DNA from: Alphaproteobacteria bacterium
GTDB taxonomy: Bacteria > Pseudomonadota > Alphaproteobacteria > Micropepsales > Micropepsaceae
Direction of reading: 5' to 3'
Assembly (NCBI GenBank): GCA_016783965.1
Contig: JADHVO010000006.1
Location: 124,001 to 188,000, forward strand
DNA: 64,000 bases
Numbering within the stretch: the first letter of the stretch is position 1; each line of letters starts with the position of its first letter. Shown in pieces: positions 1-9,517 of the stretch. The translations under genes were made by a program, and so were the position numbers. A model generated the notes under the pieces. The model saw nothing but the letters and a program-made list of their open reading frames with translations, did not search any database and was not told the origin of the DNA.

Positions 1-55
1 GGTAAACCCCTGAAAGTCCAAAGTTTCCCGTGACGGGCAGAAAGGTCGTCATCCC

Positions 56-1303
56 ATGGCGCGGGAAGCGCAAAAACTGCCGGTTTCCGGCATGTCCGCC
101 GACGAGGCGCTTACACGTCTTGAGGCGCTCGCTGCGCATGCGCGTCACGAGCTCGCCGGGCGGACAGACGCCGGCCGGGAGGTGCTGCACTACCTCGCCC
201 AGAACGGCGCCCCCGCGACGCGCCGTGCGGTCGCCGCCAATCCGTCGGCCGCGCCGGACACAAATCGTTGTCTGGCGGACGACCAGGACGACGAGGTCCG
301 CGCCGAGCTCGCGCGCAAGATCGCGCGCCTGATGCCGGGCCTGTCGAAGGACGAAAGCGACCGCATCCGCCAGATCACGATCGAAACGCTGGAGCGCCTC
401 GCGAAGGACCAGGTCACGCGCGTGCGCGCCATCCTGGCCGAAGAGATCAAGAACAGCGTCGATGTTCCGAAATTCATCGTGCAGACCCTGGCGCGCGACG
501 TTCACACGCTGGTTGCGGCGCCGATCCTGGAATACTCGCCGCTTTTGTCCGACACCGACCTGCTCGAGATCATTGCGACCGCACGCGCCGAGGAAGTGCT
601 GACAGCCATCGCGCGGCGCAAACCGCTCGATGCGAAGGTCGCCGACGCGATCGTCAGCTCGCTCGAGATTCCCGCCATCGCCGCCCTGCTGGCCAATCCG
701 GACGCCAGCATCCGCGAAAAGACGCTGGACGAACTCGCTGCCCAGGCCGAGAAGGTGCAGTCGTGGCATGAGCCGATTGCTCTGCGCACCGATCTGTCCA
801 AGCGCGCCATCTGGCGCATCGCGTCCTTCGTGGCGTCCAGCCTGATCGAGCAGCTGGTCGCGCGCTACGGCCTTGACGAGGAGTTGGGCAACCATCTGAA
901 CAAGGAACTGCGTGCGCGCCTCCAGGATGAAGGCAAAGCGGAGAAGCGGGCCGGCAACGCCGCGAAAGACGTCGCGGCCGCTAAGGCTGCCGGTACGCTG
1001 AACGAGGCGTTTGTCGACGTGGCAGCCGGTGCCAGCCAGCGCGACACCGTCATCCTGGCACTATCGGCGCTGAGCCAAGTTCCGGAAGCGACGGTTCGCA
1101 AGATATTCGCCGCGCGCTCGGCCAAGCCGGTCACCGCGCTCGTCTGGCATGCGGGTTTGAGCATGCGGCTCGCCTTCCGCATCCAGAGCTGCGTCCTGAA
1201 GCTCGGCACGAACGAGTTGCTGCCGGCGCGGGCCGGCGTCCATTTTCCAATGACCGAAGACGAAATGCGCTGGCATCTCGGCTATTTCAACATCGCGGCC
1301 TGA
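56..1303 (+). CDS. DUF2336 domain-containing protein
   Basis: A 415-residue soluble, Ala/Arg-rich all-helical protein. The N-terminal half has HEAT-like short helical repeats (VLHYLAQNGAPATRRAVAAN, then regularly spaced segments such as VRAELARKIARLMP and VRAILAEEI), the pattern of the alphaproteobacterial DUF2336 family. No signal peptide or membrane segment is visible. The family's function is unknown; scaffold or regulatory roles are suggested only by fold. The ATG at 56 is preceded by an AAAGG ribosome-binding site. It converges with the DUF1036 gene, whose stop codon lies directly next to its own. Family confidence is good; no function is claimed. Confidence 0.8.
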   Translation: MAREAQKLPVSGMSADEALTRLEALAAHARHELAGRTDAGREVLHYLAQNGAPATRRAVAANPSAAPDTNRCLADDQDDEVRAELARKIARLMPGLSKDESDRIRQITIETLERLAKDQVTRVRAILAEEIKNSVDVPKFIVQTLARDVHTLVAAPILEYSPLLSDTDLLEIIATARAEEVLTAIARRKPLDAKVADAIVSSLEIPAIAALLANPDASIREKTLDELAAQAEKVQSWHEPIALRTDLSKRAIWRIASFVASSLIEQLVARYGLDEELGNHLNKELRARLQDEGKAEKRAGNAAKDVAAAKAAGTLNEAFVDVAAGASQRDTVILALSALSQVPEATVRKIFAARSAKPVTALVWHAGLSMRLAFRIQSCVLKLGTNELLPARAGVHFPMTEDEMRWHLGYFNIAA

Positions 1304-2323
1304 TCAGCGCCGCGGCGCCTGTCGCGGCAGCGGCTTCACCAGTCCCTGCTCGCCGACATGAGCGGAGAACCCCGGAAGTCCGCGCACCTTCGTTTCCAGG
1401 AAACCGATTTCGGTCAAACCGCGCTTGCCACAGTTCGTGCGGCCCTCGATGTCGAACTGGATGTCGGCGACGCAGAACTTTTCCTTGCCCGTTACCAGCG
1501 GCGGTCCGTTGACCTTCTGGACGAAGAGATAAAGGCTGTCGATACTGCCAAGCTCCGCAACCAGCTTGGCGCAGCTTCCGGCCCCGATCTTCCACCAGCC
1601 GTGGGCGACCCACGTCGTGCCTTGTCTCTGCGCCAAGGCCGCAGCTACGGCCTTGGCCGTGTCGTTGCATACGGAATAGCCTGACGGCGTTGCTGTCTTC
1701 AGGGCTTCGGTTTCCAACGCATCGAACAGATCATCGATCGTAGCGTTCGGGGCGATCCGCATCCTTTTGCGGAAGTCGACGAGGGCGCCATCCGCTGCCG
1801 GATCTGGTTTTCCGTCGACTGCTGCTATCCGGTAACCCAGATCCTGCAAGAGCCGTTTGAACCCCGCTATCTGCGCCTGTTGCAGCGTTGCCAGGGCCGG
1901 GCTTTCGCTGAACGTCGTGGTCCAGCTGCGTAGATGGTGCGTGTCCACCAAGGCAAACGGCAACTGGTAGAAATCGTCGCTCAGGCAGTCGCGCGCGGAG
2001 AATGCATTCTGGGTCGCAAAGTTCGTGTCCTTGACGCAGATCGGCTTGTCGCCGCCCCAGGCGCGTGCCGCGCCGGAATGGGCGCGCGAGGTGCGGGCGT
2101 AGATGTAGTACGCTGGCGCGCTCAGATCGGCCGGCAGCGCGACGCGGCAGTCGCCGGGCGCCACACGGGCCCAGCCCTGGCTGTTGATGCCGCTGTGTGC
2201 GTCGCTGGCGGTCGCGGTGTAGAGCACATAGGACGTGCGGTTGCACACCTTCATCGACGCGGTGGCCGGAGTGGCAAGCGTCGCGAGCGCCAGCACGCCG
2301 AGGAACGCACACCACACGCGCAT
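1304..2323 (-). CDS. Exported DUF1036 - peptidoglycan-binding-like - DUF1036 protein
   Basis: A 339-residue protein with a cleavable signal peptide (residues 1-22, ending PATAS). Two DUF1036-type modules are visible: residues about 23-130, starting MKVCNRTSYVLYTATA, and about 225-325, with VCNDTAKAVAAAL, GWWKIGAGSC and FCVADIQFDIEG. Both are rich in paired cysteines, fitting an oxidising periplasm. Between them, residues about 155-215 (FKRLLQDLGY, AVDGKPDPAADGAL, DLFDALETEAL) look like a peptidoglycan-binding-domain-1 repeat. The gene starts 4 bp after argB ends and is probably co-transcribed with it. The role is unknown; an envelope sensor or binding role is inference. Confidence 0.75.
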   Translation of the reverse strand: MRVWCAFLGVLALATLATPATASMKVCNRTSYVLYTATASDAHSGINSQGWARVAPGDCRVALPADLSAPAYYIYARTSRAHSGAARAWGGDKPICVKDTNFATQNAFSARDCLSDDFYQLPFALVDTHHLRSWTTTFSESPALATLQQAQIAGFKRLLQDLGYRIAAVDGKPDPAADGALVDFRKRMRIAPNATIDDLFDALETEALKTATPSGYSVCNDTAKAVAAALAQRQGTTWVAHGWWKIGAGSCAKLVAELGSIDSLYLFVQKVNGPPLVTGKEKFCVADIQFDIEGRTNCGKRGLTEIGFLETKVRGLPGFSAHVGEQGLVKPLPRQAPRR

Positions 2324-2327
2324 GCGT

Positions 2328-3227
2328 TCAACCTGCGGTGATCAGGGTGCCCGCGCCGTGCTCGGTGAAGAGCTCGAGCAGCAGGACATGCGGTATGCGG
2401 CCATCCAGGATGACGGCGGCATTGACGCCGCCTTCGACCGCCTCGATCGCAGTCTCGATCTTGGGGATCATGCCGCCCTTGATCGTGCCGTTCCGGATCA
2501 GCTCTCGTGCCTCGCTGACGGTCAGGCTCGGGATCAGCTTCTTTTCGTGATCCAGCACGCCTTCGACGTCGGTCAGAAGGATCAGGCGCTCGGCCTTCAT
2601 GGCGCAGGCGATGGAGCCGGACACCGTGTCGGCGTTGATGTTGTAGGTTTCGCCCTCATGGCCCACGCCGACGGGCGCGATCACGGGGATCATTTCGGCC
2701 TTCATCACCGTGTGAAGGACCTCGGGATTGATCTTTTCGGGCTCGCCGACGAAGCCCAGGTCCTGGCCGTTCTTCATCAGCTTCTTCGCCAGCACCAGCG
2801 TCGAGTCCTTGCCCGACAGGCCGACGGCGCGGCCGCCCGCGGCGTTGATCGAGGAGACGATCTGCTTGTTGATCGAACCGGTCAGCACCATTTCGACCAC
2901 ATCGATCGCCGCCTGGTCGGTGACGCGCAGGCCGTCGATGAAGGTCGAGGGTATCTGGAGCTTCGACAGCATCGCGCCGATTTGCGGGCCGCCGCCGTGG
3001 ACCACGACCGGGTCGATGCCAGTCTGCTTCATCAGCACGATGTCCTGCGCGAAGTCCGCCGCCGTGCCACCGCCGGCCATCGCGTTGCCGCCGAACTTCA
3101 CCACGATCGTCTTCTGGTCGTATTTCAGGATGTAGGGCAGGGCCTCGACGAGCACGCGGGCCGTCGAACGCCAGCGGGCCATCACGCGCAGATTGCGTTC
3201 CTGGCTGAACTCGTCCGTGAGCGCCAT
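2328..3227 (-). CDS. argB: Acetylglutamate kinase
   Basis: A 299-residue cytoplasmic amino-acid kinase that phosphorylates N-acetyl-L-glutamate in the second step of arginine synthesis. Diagnostic motifs are [12 protein letters not shown] near residue 45 (phosphate-binding lysine), [13 protein letters not shown] (substrate site), LLTDVEGV, and [11 protein letters not shown] near the C-terminus. Length is normal for ArgB. The ATG start lies 41 bp downstream of engB, and the DUF1036 gene follows 4 bp after the stop. In many Alphaproteobacteria argB sits just downstream of engB, as here. Arginine feedback regulation is a family property that I cannot confirm from this sequence. Confidence 0.95.
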   Translation of the reverse strand: MALTDEFSQERNLRVMARWRSTARVLVEALPYILKYDQKTIVVKFGGNAMAGGGTAADFAQDIVLMKQTGIDPVVVHGGGPQIGAMLSKLQIPSTFIDGLRVTDQAAIDVVEMVLTGSINKQIVSSINAAGGRAVGLSGKDSTLVLAKKLMKNGQDLGFVGEPEKINPEVLHTVMKAEMIPVIAPVGVGHEGETYNINADTVSGSIACAMKAERLILLTDVEGVLDHEKKLIPSLTVSEARELIRNGTIKGGMIPKIETAIEAVEGGVNAAVILDGRIPHVLLLELFTEHGAGTLITAG

Positions 3228-3268
3228 TGTGAAAGCCCTGTGAAAGCGTCGGCCTTATAGACCAGCGT

Positions 3269-3904
3269 TCAGCGTTCCGCCAACGCCGCAAGTTGCAGTT
3301 TCAGCTGGTCGAGACCCACGCCGCGGAACGAAGACGTGGCGCAGACTTCGGGAAATGCCGCGGTATGTTTGCGGGCGCGGGAATCCGCGGCTTTCACGGC
3401 ATCCGCCGCTTCGGCATCGGTCAGCTTGTCGACCTTGGTTAGCACCAGTCCATAGGACACCGCCGCGTCGTCCAGCAGTTTCATCACCTGTTCGTCCTGC
3501 TCGCCGACACCGCGACGGGCGTCGATGAGCAGCGACACGCGGCGCAAACTGGCTCTTCCGCGCAGGTAGGCGAAGATCGATTCCTGCCATTGCTGCGCCA
3601 TCGCCTTCGAGGCCTTCGCGTAACCATACCCGGGCAGGTCGACCAGCATCAGCTTGCCGCCGAGCTTGAAGAAGTTGATCTCGCGGGTGCGGCCCGGCGT
3701 ATGGCTGACCCGCGCCAGCGTCTTCCGGTTGGTCAGGGCGTTGATCAGGCTCGACTTGCCGGCGTTGGAGCGGCCGACAAAGGCGATTTCCGGCAGGCTC
3801 ATCGGCGGCAGCGAATGAGCGTCGCCGGTGCCCCAGATGAACTCGCATTCACCCGCGAACAGCCTGCGCGCCGCAGCGAGCCTCGCCTCGTCGGGCGCGC
3901 TCAC
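3269..3904 (-). CDS. engB: Ribosome biogenesis GTP-binding protein EngB (YihA/YsxC)
   Basis: A TRAFAC-class GTPase needed for late assembly of the large ribosomal subunit. Motifs in order are GRSNAGKSS (P-loop, residues 44-52), a G2 threonine in SHTPGRTREIN, DLPGYGYAK (G3) and LTKVDKL (G4). I chose the GTG at 3904, which overlaps the yidC stop as GTGA, giving 211 residues. The frame stays open 14 codons further into yidC, but those residues are not EngB-like. The overlap implies translational coupling to yidC. The length is typical of the family. Confidence 0.94.
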   Translation of the reverse strand: MSAPDEARLAAARRLFAGECEFIWGTGDAHSLPPMSLPEIAFVGRSNAGKSSLINALTNRKTLARVSHTPGRTREINFFKLGGKLMLVDLPGYGYAKASKAMAQQWQESIFAYLRGRASLRRVSLLIDARRGVGEQDEQVMKLLDDAAVSYGLVLTKVDKLTDAEAADAVKAADSRARKHTAAFPEVCATSSFRGVGLDQLKLQLAALAER

Positions 3905-5736
3905 TCGGCCGGCTTCGGTTTGCCGCGGCCGGTGAGGCCGCGCCACGTATCGGCCAAGTTCTTGAACAGGTGCACCTCAACGCCCTGCTGGCTCATGATG
4001 TACCATTGCTGCGCGATGCCGAGCAGGTTGTTCCAGGCGTAGTAGATCACCAGTCCCGCCGGGAACGTCGCGAACATGAAGGTGAACATGATCGGCATCA
4101 GGCCGAACATGCGCGCCTGGATCGGATCGGCCGGCGCCGGGTTCAGCTTGGTCTGCACCCACTGCGTGATGCCCATGATGATCGGCCAGATGCCGATGGA
4201 CAGGAATGCCGGGATCCAGGTCGGCGGGCTGAACGGCAGGAGGCCGAACAGGTTGACGATCGAGGTCGGGTCGGGCGCGGCCAGATCGTTGATCCAGCCG
4301 ACGAACGGCGCGTGCCTCATCTCGATCGTGACGAAGAACACCTTGTAGAGCGAGAAGAACACGGGGATGACGAGGAGCTGCGGCAGGCAGCCAGTTACCG
4401 GGTTCACTTTCTCCTTCCGGTACAGTTCCATGATCGCCTGCTGCTGCTTCACGGCGTCGTCCGGGAACTGGGCCTTGATTGCCTCCTGCTGCGGCTGGAT
4501 CTTCTTCATCTTCGCCATTGTCTTGGCCGACGTGTTGGCGATCGGGAAGGTGACCAGCTTCACCGCCACGGTCAGCAGCAGAATGGCGAGGCCGAAATTG
4601 CCGAGGAACTTGTAGAACTGATCGAGCACCCAGAAGAGCGGCTGGGTAATCCAGATGAACCAGCCCCAGTCGATCGCGAGATCGAAGCGCGCGATGCCCA
4701 GCGTGTCGTGGTAGTGGCGCAGGATGTCGACAACCTTGGCGCCGGCAAACAGGTGGTGGGTGACCGTCGCGGTGCCGCCGCCTGCCGCCAGCGTGTGGGC
4801 GCCCAGGCGGTAGTCGGCGTAGTAGGCCTTCACGCCGTTATAGGTGCTGGTGCGGTAGGAGCCGTCGAACGTTTCGTTCTGCGGCGGGATGACGGTGGCC
4901 ATCCAGTACTTGTCGGTGATGCCGACCCAGCCGCCGGTCGAGTTGAACGTCGTGGGTGGCGTGCCGTCGTCGGCGAAGTCCTTGTAGGTCTTGTACTGTG
5001 CGCTGCCATTGGCGACGCCGACGAAGCCCTCGTGCAGCACCCAGTAGGTTTCGGTCTTGGGAACGCCGTCGCGCACCACCAGGGCATAAGGATAGAGCGT
5101 CGCCTGATTCCCCGCCTTGTTCGTCACGTGGTCGGTGACGGTGAACATGTACTGGTCGTCGATGCTGATCTCGCGCGTGAACAGAAGGCCGTGGCCGTTG
5201 TCCCATTCGAGCGTCACCGATTTGCCGGGCGAAAGAACGTTGCCGCTCTTCAGCTTCCACGGAGTCTGGTCGTTGGGCAGCGCCTGGTTCACGCCTGGCG
5301 CGTTCGCCCAGCCGAAGTCGACGAAGTACGGATAGTCCGTGCCCTTGGGGGCGAGGAGAGAGATCTCCGGGTTCCTGGGGTCGCTGTTGTTGCAGCCTTC
5401 GCCTGCGCCCGCGTGCTCGTGGTAGCACTTGAGGCGCAGGTCATCGAGGCGTGCGCCCTTCAGCAGCAGCGAGCCGTCGACCGACGGCGTGTCGATGCGC
5501 ACGCGTTGACCGCCGGCTTCGAGCGCCTGGGCGCGGGTCATGTGCGCGGCGCCGCCGGTGACCGTCGGCACGCTTCCCGGCGCGGTGGGCGTCGCGACGT
5601 GGTCTGTCTTGTGCAGCAGAGCCTGCCGCGCCTGCTCCGCCTTCATGGCCGGGCCGGCGACGAAGTACTGCCAGCCGAACAGCACGGCCGCCGACAGCAC
5701 GACGGCGAGGATCAGATTGCGATTGGACTCATTCAT
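3901..5736 (-). CDS. yidC: Membrane protein insertase YidC
   Basis: A 611-residue inner-membrane insertase/foldase that inserts proteins with or after SecYEG. It has an N-terminal signal anchor (residues about 8-26), a large periplasmic beta domain (about 60-350; PYPYALVVRDG and YWVLHEGFVGV regions), then the conserved core starting near IDWGWFIWITQPLFWVL, with FPIANTSAKTMAKMKKIQP and VNPVTGCLPQLL(V)IPVF. The C-terminus is basic (RGLTGRGKPKPAE). It lies 11 bp after yidD and overlaps engB by 4 nt, the normal rpmH-rnpA-yidD-yidC order. Confidence 0.96.
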   Translation of the reverse strand: MNESNRNLILAVVLSAAVLFGWQYFVAGPAMKAEQARQALLHKTDHVATPTAPGSVPTVTGGAAHMTRAQALEAGGQRVRIDTPSVDGSLLLKGARLDDLRLKCYHEHAGAGEGCNNSDPRNPEISLLAPKGTDYPYFVDFGWANAPGVNQALPNDQTPWKLKSGNVLSPGKSVTLEWDNGHGLLFTREISIDDQYMFTVTDHVTNKAGNQATLYPYALVVRDGVPKTETYWVLHEGFVGVANGSAQYKTYKDFADDGTPPTTFNSTGGWVGITDKYWMATVIPPQNETFDGSYRTSTYNGVKAYYADYRLGAHTLAAGGGTATVTHHLFAGAKVVDILRHYHDTLGIARFDLAIDWGWFIWITQPLFWVLDQFYKFLGNFGLAILLLTVAVKLVTFPIANTSAKTMAKMKKIQPQQEAIKAQFPDDAVKQQQAIMELYRKEKVNPVTGCLPQLLVIPVFFSLYKVFFVTIEMRHAPFVGWINDLAAPDPTSIVNLFGLLPFSPPTWIPAFLSIGIWPIIMGITQWVQTKLNPAPADPIQARMFGLMPIMFTFMFATFPAGLVIYYAWNNLLGIAQQWYIMSQQGVEVHLFKNLADTWRGLTGRGKPKPAE

Positions 5737-5747
5737 CTAGGAGAAAC

Positions 5748-5972
5748 CTAACGGGGTGGCACGGGGTCGAAGCCCGACGAACCGCCGAGCCAGGTAATGG
5801 GATGGCAGCGCGACAGACGCCGAAGTGCGAGGCAGAGGCCTTTCCACGCGCCATGCGTCTCGATCGCCTCGATCGCATAGCGCGAGCAGGTCGGTTCGAA
5901 CCGGCAAGCCGGTGGAAACAGCGGCGAGATAAACAGGCGATAGAAGCGGATGGGCGCGACAAGCGCCTTCAC
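5748..5972 (-). CDS. yidD: Membrane protein insertion efficiency factor YidD
   Basis: A 74-residue membrane-associated protein assisting YidC-dependent insertion. The family signature is complete: [20 protein letters not shown] (three-cysteine pattern with the next cysteine in SRCHP), [16 protein letters not shown] and a C-terminal [10 protein letters not shown]. The start is a GTG at 5972, 32 bp after rnpA ends; no ATG exists between the two genes. The same frame is open far upstream, but that stretch is antisense to other genes. Position between rnpA and yidC supports the call. Confidence 0.92.
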   Translation of the reverse strand: MKALVAPIRFYRLFISPLFPPACRFEPTCSRYAIEAIETHGAWKGLCLALRRLSRCHPITWLGGSSGFDPVPPR

Positions 5973-6004
5973 CGCGATCCCCCGCGCTCCTTCCGCATTC
6001 CCGG

Positions 6005-6355
6005 TCAACGGACGTCTCCTGGCCGGCCCAACTTCAAATGGGCCGCGCTGAGCGCCTGGGCAAGGTCGGCTTTCAGGCTTTCGAACGGCCGTGTCACCGT
6101 GTCCCGGCGCGCGACCAATACATAGTCGGTGCCCTTTTGCCCCGAAAGGGGCAGGACGGCCGCCGCCACGGCCCTCAAGCGGCGCTTGGCCCGGTTGCGG
6201 ACCACGGCGCCGCCGATCTTGCGACTGGCGGTGAAGCCGACCCTGATGGTTTCGCCCTCCGACCGGCTGATTTCGAGGGTCAGGCCGGGCGTGACACGTC
6301 GTATCCCGCGCGCGGCGCGCAGGAAATCGGCACGGTTTTTCAGGCGATCCATCAA
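6005..6355 (-). CDS. rnpA: Ribonuclease P protein component
   Basis: A 116-residue basic protein subunit of RNase P, which with the RNA subunit matures tRNA 5' ends. It shows [13 protein letters not shown] at the N-terminus and the RNR signature [12 protein letters not shown] near residues 50-61, followed by [11 protein letters not shown]. It starts with two ATG codons in tandem (MMDRLK); the first is used here. It lies just downstream of rpmH, the usual rpmH-rnpA pairing. Confidence 0.94.
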   Translation of the reverse strand: MMDRLKNRADFLRAARGIRRVTPGLTLEISRSEGETIRVGFTASRKIGGAVVRNRAKRRLRAVAAAVLPLSGQKGTDYVLVARRDTVTRPFESLKADLAQALSAAHLKLGRPGDVR

Positions 6356-6376
6356 AAGCCCCTGTCGGGGCCGGGA

Positions 6377-6511
6377 CTAGGCCGACAGCTTGGCGCGGCC
6401 ATGGGCCCGGCGGCGGGCCAGAACCTTGCGGCCGCCCTTGGTGGCCATACGGGCACGAAAGCCATGGCGCCGCTTGCGGACGATCTTGCTCGGCTGATAG
6501 GGGCGCTTCAT
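6377..6511 (-). CDS. rpmH: 50S ribosomal protein L34
   Basis: A 44-residue, highly basic ribosomal protein read directly from the minus strand. It begins [18 protein letters not shown] and contains [15 protein letters not shown], which is essentially the L34 consensus. It ends KLSA before a TAG at 6377-6379. It is the first gene of the rpmH-rnpA-yidD-yidC-engB cluster and is divergent from the histidine kinase at 6642, so the 130-bp gap between them should hold both promoters. Confidence 0.96.
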   Translation of the reverse strand: MKRPYQPSKIVRKRRHGFRARMATKGGRKVLARRRAHGRAKLSA

Positions 6512-6641
6512 GGGGAACGGTCTTCTTCACGTCGAAAAGAGGGGCGGTTTCTAGTGTTTCGGCTAGTGGGCTGTCAACCGCCCGGCGCAGGCCGGTTCCA
6601 TGCTGGGCCACGCCTATATTTTCCGCGGAGATTAAGGCTTT

Positions 6642-8090
6642 ATGCCGTCCATGCCTGGCCGCCTCCGCGCCCGAATGGCCGAGGGCTATGGGCTTGTCGC
6701 CCAAAGCCTTTCCGGCCGGCTCCTGCTGCTGACCGTCCTGTACGTGATGGTGGCCGTGGTGCTGATTTTCGTGCCCTCGGTCGGCCGCTACCACCGGGAA
6801 CTGCTGGACAACCATATCGAGTCCGCGGAACTCGCGGTCCTGCCGTTCAACGAGCCCGGCGGCGACGCGCTGTCGGAGGATGTCCGGTCCCACCTGCTGC
6901 AAAGCGCCGGCGCCCTGGCGGTGACACTGAAAAGCGCCGAGCGCAGCCAGATGTACGAGATCGCCGACGAGCCGCCGGTGATCGGCACGACCATCGACCT
7001 GACCAACGCCTCGTTCTTCACCGACATGTACGACGCGGTCGACTGCCTGTTCTCGGGCGGGCACCGGGTGCTCTACGTGATAGCGCAGCCGACGCGGATC
7101 CCGAAGATCACCACCATCGCGATCCTCCTGAAGGAGAGGGACATCCGCGACAGGCTGGTTGCCTATTCCGACCGGGTGATCGTCACCGGCATCGTGGTAT
7201 CGCTGATCACGGGCTTGCTGGTTTTTCTCAGCGTGTATCTCGTGCTGGTGCGGCCAATGCGGCGGGTGACGGAGGCGATGATCGCGTTTCGCGACAATCC
7301 CGAGAACCCGGCCAACATCGTGCAGGCCAGCGCGCGGCAGGACGAGATCGGCATTGCGGAGCGCGAGCTGGCGGCGATGCAGCGGGACCTCTACGGCTCG
7401 CTGCAACAGAAGACGCGGCTGGCCGCGCTGGGCGCCGCAGTGGCGAGAATTCAGCATGACCTTCGCAACATCCTTTCCAATGCACAACTGGCGTCGGACC
7501 GCCTGACGGAGATCGACGACCCGGTGGTGAAGAAACTGGCGCCGCGGCTGGTGTCGTCCATCGACCGCGCGGTGTCGCTGGCGACCAACACGCTGCGCTA
7601 TGGCCGCGCCGACGAACGGCCGCCGAAGCGGCAGATGCTGTGCCTGAAACCGCTGGTGGCCGAAGCCGGCGAGCAGGCGGTCGAGGCGCGCGTCACGCCG
7701 GTCGAGATCGCGCTTGAGGTCTGCGTGCCGGACGAACTCGAGATCGATGCGGACGCAGAGCAGCTCTATCGCGTGGTGCTGAACCTGATCCGCAACGCGG
7801 TCGAGGCGCTTGTGGAGAAGGGCGAGGGCGGCAAGATCTGCATCAGCGCCGAACGCTTCGGCCAGCGCGTGCGCATCGACATCGCCGACACCGGGCCTGG
7901 AATCCCGACGGACCTGGCGACGCGGCTGTTCCAGCCGTTTGCGACCGCGGCGCGCAGCGGCGGTTCGGGTCTCGGCCTCGCCATCGCGCGTGATCTGGCG
8001 CGGGCGCATGGCGGCGACATCTCGCTGGTGTCGACGGGGCCGGAGGGGACGACGTTTCGCGTCGAGATTCCGGATAGGGAGTTGTTGTGA
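6642..8090 (+). CDS. Orphan HAMP sensor histidine kinase
   Basis: A 482-residue inner-membrane sensor kinase. TM1 is at residues about 28-46, a periplasmic sensor at about 47-175, TM2 at about 179-203, then a HAMP linker ([15 protein letters not shown]). The dimerisation/phosphoacceptor helix contains [13 protein letters not shown] with His272. The ATPase core shows the N box [11 protein letters not shown]1 DTGPGIP and G2 [14 protein letters not shown]. No response regulator gene is adjacent, so the partner is unknown. ATG at 6642 or the in-frame ATG three codons later could be the start. Confidence 0.88.
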   Translation: MPSMPGRLRARMAEGYGLVAQSLSGRLLLLTVLYVMVAVVLIFVPSVGRYHRELLDNHIESAELAVLPFNEPGGDALSEDVRSHLLQSAGALAVTLKSAERSQMYEIADEPPVIGTTIDLTNASFFTDMYDAVDCLFSGGHRVLYVIAQPTRIPKITTIAILLKERDIRDRLVAYSDRVIVTGIVVSLITGLLVFLSVYLVLVRPMRRVTEAMIAFRDNPENPANIVQASARQDEIGIAERELAAMQRDLYGSLQQKTRLAALGAAVARIQHDLRNILSNAQLASDRLTEIDDPVVKKLAPRLVSSIDRAVSLATNTLRYGRADERPPKRQMLCLKPLVAEAGEQAVEARVTPVEIALEVCVPDELEIDADAEQLYRVVLNLIRNAVEALVEKGEGGKICISAERFGQRVRIDIADTGPGIPTDLATRLFQPFATAARSGGSGLGLAIARDLARAHGGDISLVSTGPEGTTFRVEIPDRELL

Positions 8091-8104
8091 TGTGCACCCT
8101 CCGT

Positions 8105-8231
8105 TGTCATGGCCCGCGAATGCGGGCCACCCAGTTGAAGTCCCGTTCGATTGCGTAAGGTTGTTTTTCGACATCGTTCTGCCAGGCCGGTGGCACGTTA
8201 GCTGGGTGGCCCGCATTCGCGGGCCATGACA
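8105..8231. repeat. REP-like pair in perfect inverted orientation
   Basis: Two 30-bp arms at 8105-8134 and 8202-8231 are exact reverse complements. Each arm itself contains the palindrome GGCCCGCGAATGCGGGCC. They fill the gap between the kinase and tam genes. This is the organisation of REP doublets. Confidence 0.7.
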
Positions 8232-8243
8232 TTGGGGGATTAG

Positions 8244-9005
8244 ATGGTGTGGAATCCGCAGACCTATCTCGCCTTCGCCGACGAGCGGACACGGCCGGCG
8301 GGCGAACTCTTGGCGCGCATTCCGGACGAGCATCCGGCGCGGGTGATCGATCTCGGCTGCGGGCCGGGGAATTCCACCGCGCTGCTCGCGCATCGCTGGC
8401 CGCGCGCGCATCTGGAGGGGCTCGACTCCTCGCCGCAGATGCTGGAGCAGGCGCACAAATCGGGCGTGACGGCGCACTGGATCGAGGGCGATGTCGCGGC
8501 GTGGCGGGCGCATGAGCCCTATGACGTGATCTATTCCAACGCGACCTATCAGTGGGTCGGCGATCATGAGCATCTCCTTCCGAGGTTGATGGGGTTCGTG
8601 AAAAGCGGTGGCACGTTCGCGTTCCAGGTGCCGCACAACATGGACGCGCCGAGCCACGCGCTCATGCGCGAGGTCGCGGCGCAAGGGCCCTGGGCAGGCA
8701 AGCTCGCGAATGTGCGCGAGATCGCGGTGCTGAAGGCCGAGGCGTATTACGACGTGATGCGGCCGCATGCGCTCGGCGTCGACATCTGGGAGACGGAATA
8801 CCTCCAGGTGCTGCACGGCGAGGATGCGGTCTATCACTGGGTGAGCGGCACGGGCCTGCGCCCGTTCGTGCAGGCGCTGGACGGGGCCGAACGCGAGGGG
8901 TTCATCGCGGCGTACAAGGCGAAATTGAACGCCGCCTATCCGATGCGCGCGGACGGGACGACGCTGTTTCCGTTCAAGCGGCTTTTTGCCGTGGCGCGGA
9001 AGTAG
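8244..9005 (+). CDS. tam: Trans-aconitate 2-methyltransferase
   Basis: A 253-residue SAM-dependent class I methyltransferase; the family methylates trans-aconitate, a spontaneous by-product that inhibits the TCA cycle. The N-terminus ([20 protein letters not shown]) matches Tam closely, followed by motif [22 protein letters not shown], and the Tam-typical [20 protein letters not shown] and [12 protein letters not shown]. Length is normal. The ATG follows a G-rich Shine-Dalgarno (TTGGGGG). It stands alone between a REP pair and a gene-poor stretch. Confidence 0.9.
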   Translation: MVWNPQTYLAFADERTRPAGELLARIPDEHPARVIDLGCGPGNSTALLAHRWPRAHLEGLDSSPQMLEQAHKSGVTAHWIEGDVAAWRAHEPYDVIYSNATYQWVGDHEHLLPRLMGFVKSGGTFAFQVPHNMDAPSHALMREVAAQGPWAGKLANVREIAVLKAEAYYDVMRPHALGVDIWETEYLQVLHGEDAVYHWVSGTGLRPFVQALDGAEREGFIAAYKAKLNAAYPMRADGTTLFPFKRLFAVARK

Positions 9006-9517
9006 CAATCACGCAAACTCGCAAGACAACCTCCGTACCTTTTCGGCGAAGCGATTGATGCGGTTCGTGAAACGGCTTCGCTCATGCGGCTGCATGCGCA
9101 TTCTCCTCTCTTAATATTTTTCAGTCCGATCTTTCGGTTTCCACGAAGCACAAAAAGCCAGCAACACCGCGGCTTCTTGCGGAGTCGCAGTGGTCTGGTC
9201 GCACCTTTGGGGATTTATGAGAAATGGTGTTTTGACCGCGCGGTACAAGTGCGGCGAAGAAGAATCTTCGTGCTATTTTCTAAAGGAATTTGTTTGTAAA
9301 TTCCGCGTGCGCCATAGTCGGCGCCATGCTCGGGCTGCGGCGCGAGGCGCATTTCCGCTCGGCCCTCTATCGATCGCCCGCGTGTGGTGGGACGAATATT
9401 TCTATGCGCTCCTTGCCGAGGCGTACGCGGCGCGGCATGGTTTCGGCATCGGTGAGCTGCTTGCGCAACTGTCGTGCGAAACGGCGCGAGCGGCCTTCAT
9501 CGTCCCGCATGGTGGTG
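9006..9517. other. Gene-poor, partly AT-rich stretch with a decayed gene
   Basis: About 510 bp between tam and ggt with no intact gene. The middle (about 9105-9305) is noticeably more AT-rich than the surroundings. The part from about 9326 holds a frameshifted acetyltransferase remnant, listed separately. I see no tRNA, CRISPR or insertion-sequence end. Confidence 0.6.
9326..9450 (+). pseudogene. C-terminal remnant of a GNAT (RimJ/RimL-like) acetyltransferase
   Basis: One frame reads LGLRREAHFRSALYRS; after a single-base frame change near 9380 the next frame reads VWWDEYFYALLAEAYAARHG. Joined, these match the typical C-terminal end of RimJ/RimL-type GNAT N-acetyltransferases (LGFRREGHF..., then WxDEYxYALLAEEY). 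The N-terminal acetyl-CoA-binding half is missing. I infer a truncated, frameshifted relic. The match is from memory of the family. Confidence 0.5.

Noticed and set aside
2235..3260. A 341-codon plus-strand frame opposite argB
   Set aside because: His/Asp/Arg-rich antisense shadow of argB without any domain.
5748..9008. A minus-strand frame open for more than 1000 codons across rnpA, the histidine kinase and tam
   Set aside because: Only its last 74 codons encode a recognisable protein (YidD, from a GTG at 5972). The rest is antisense to genes with clear motifs, a known effect of high GC.
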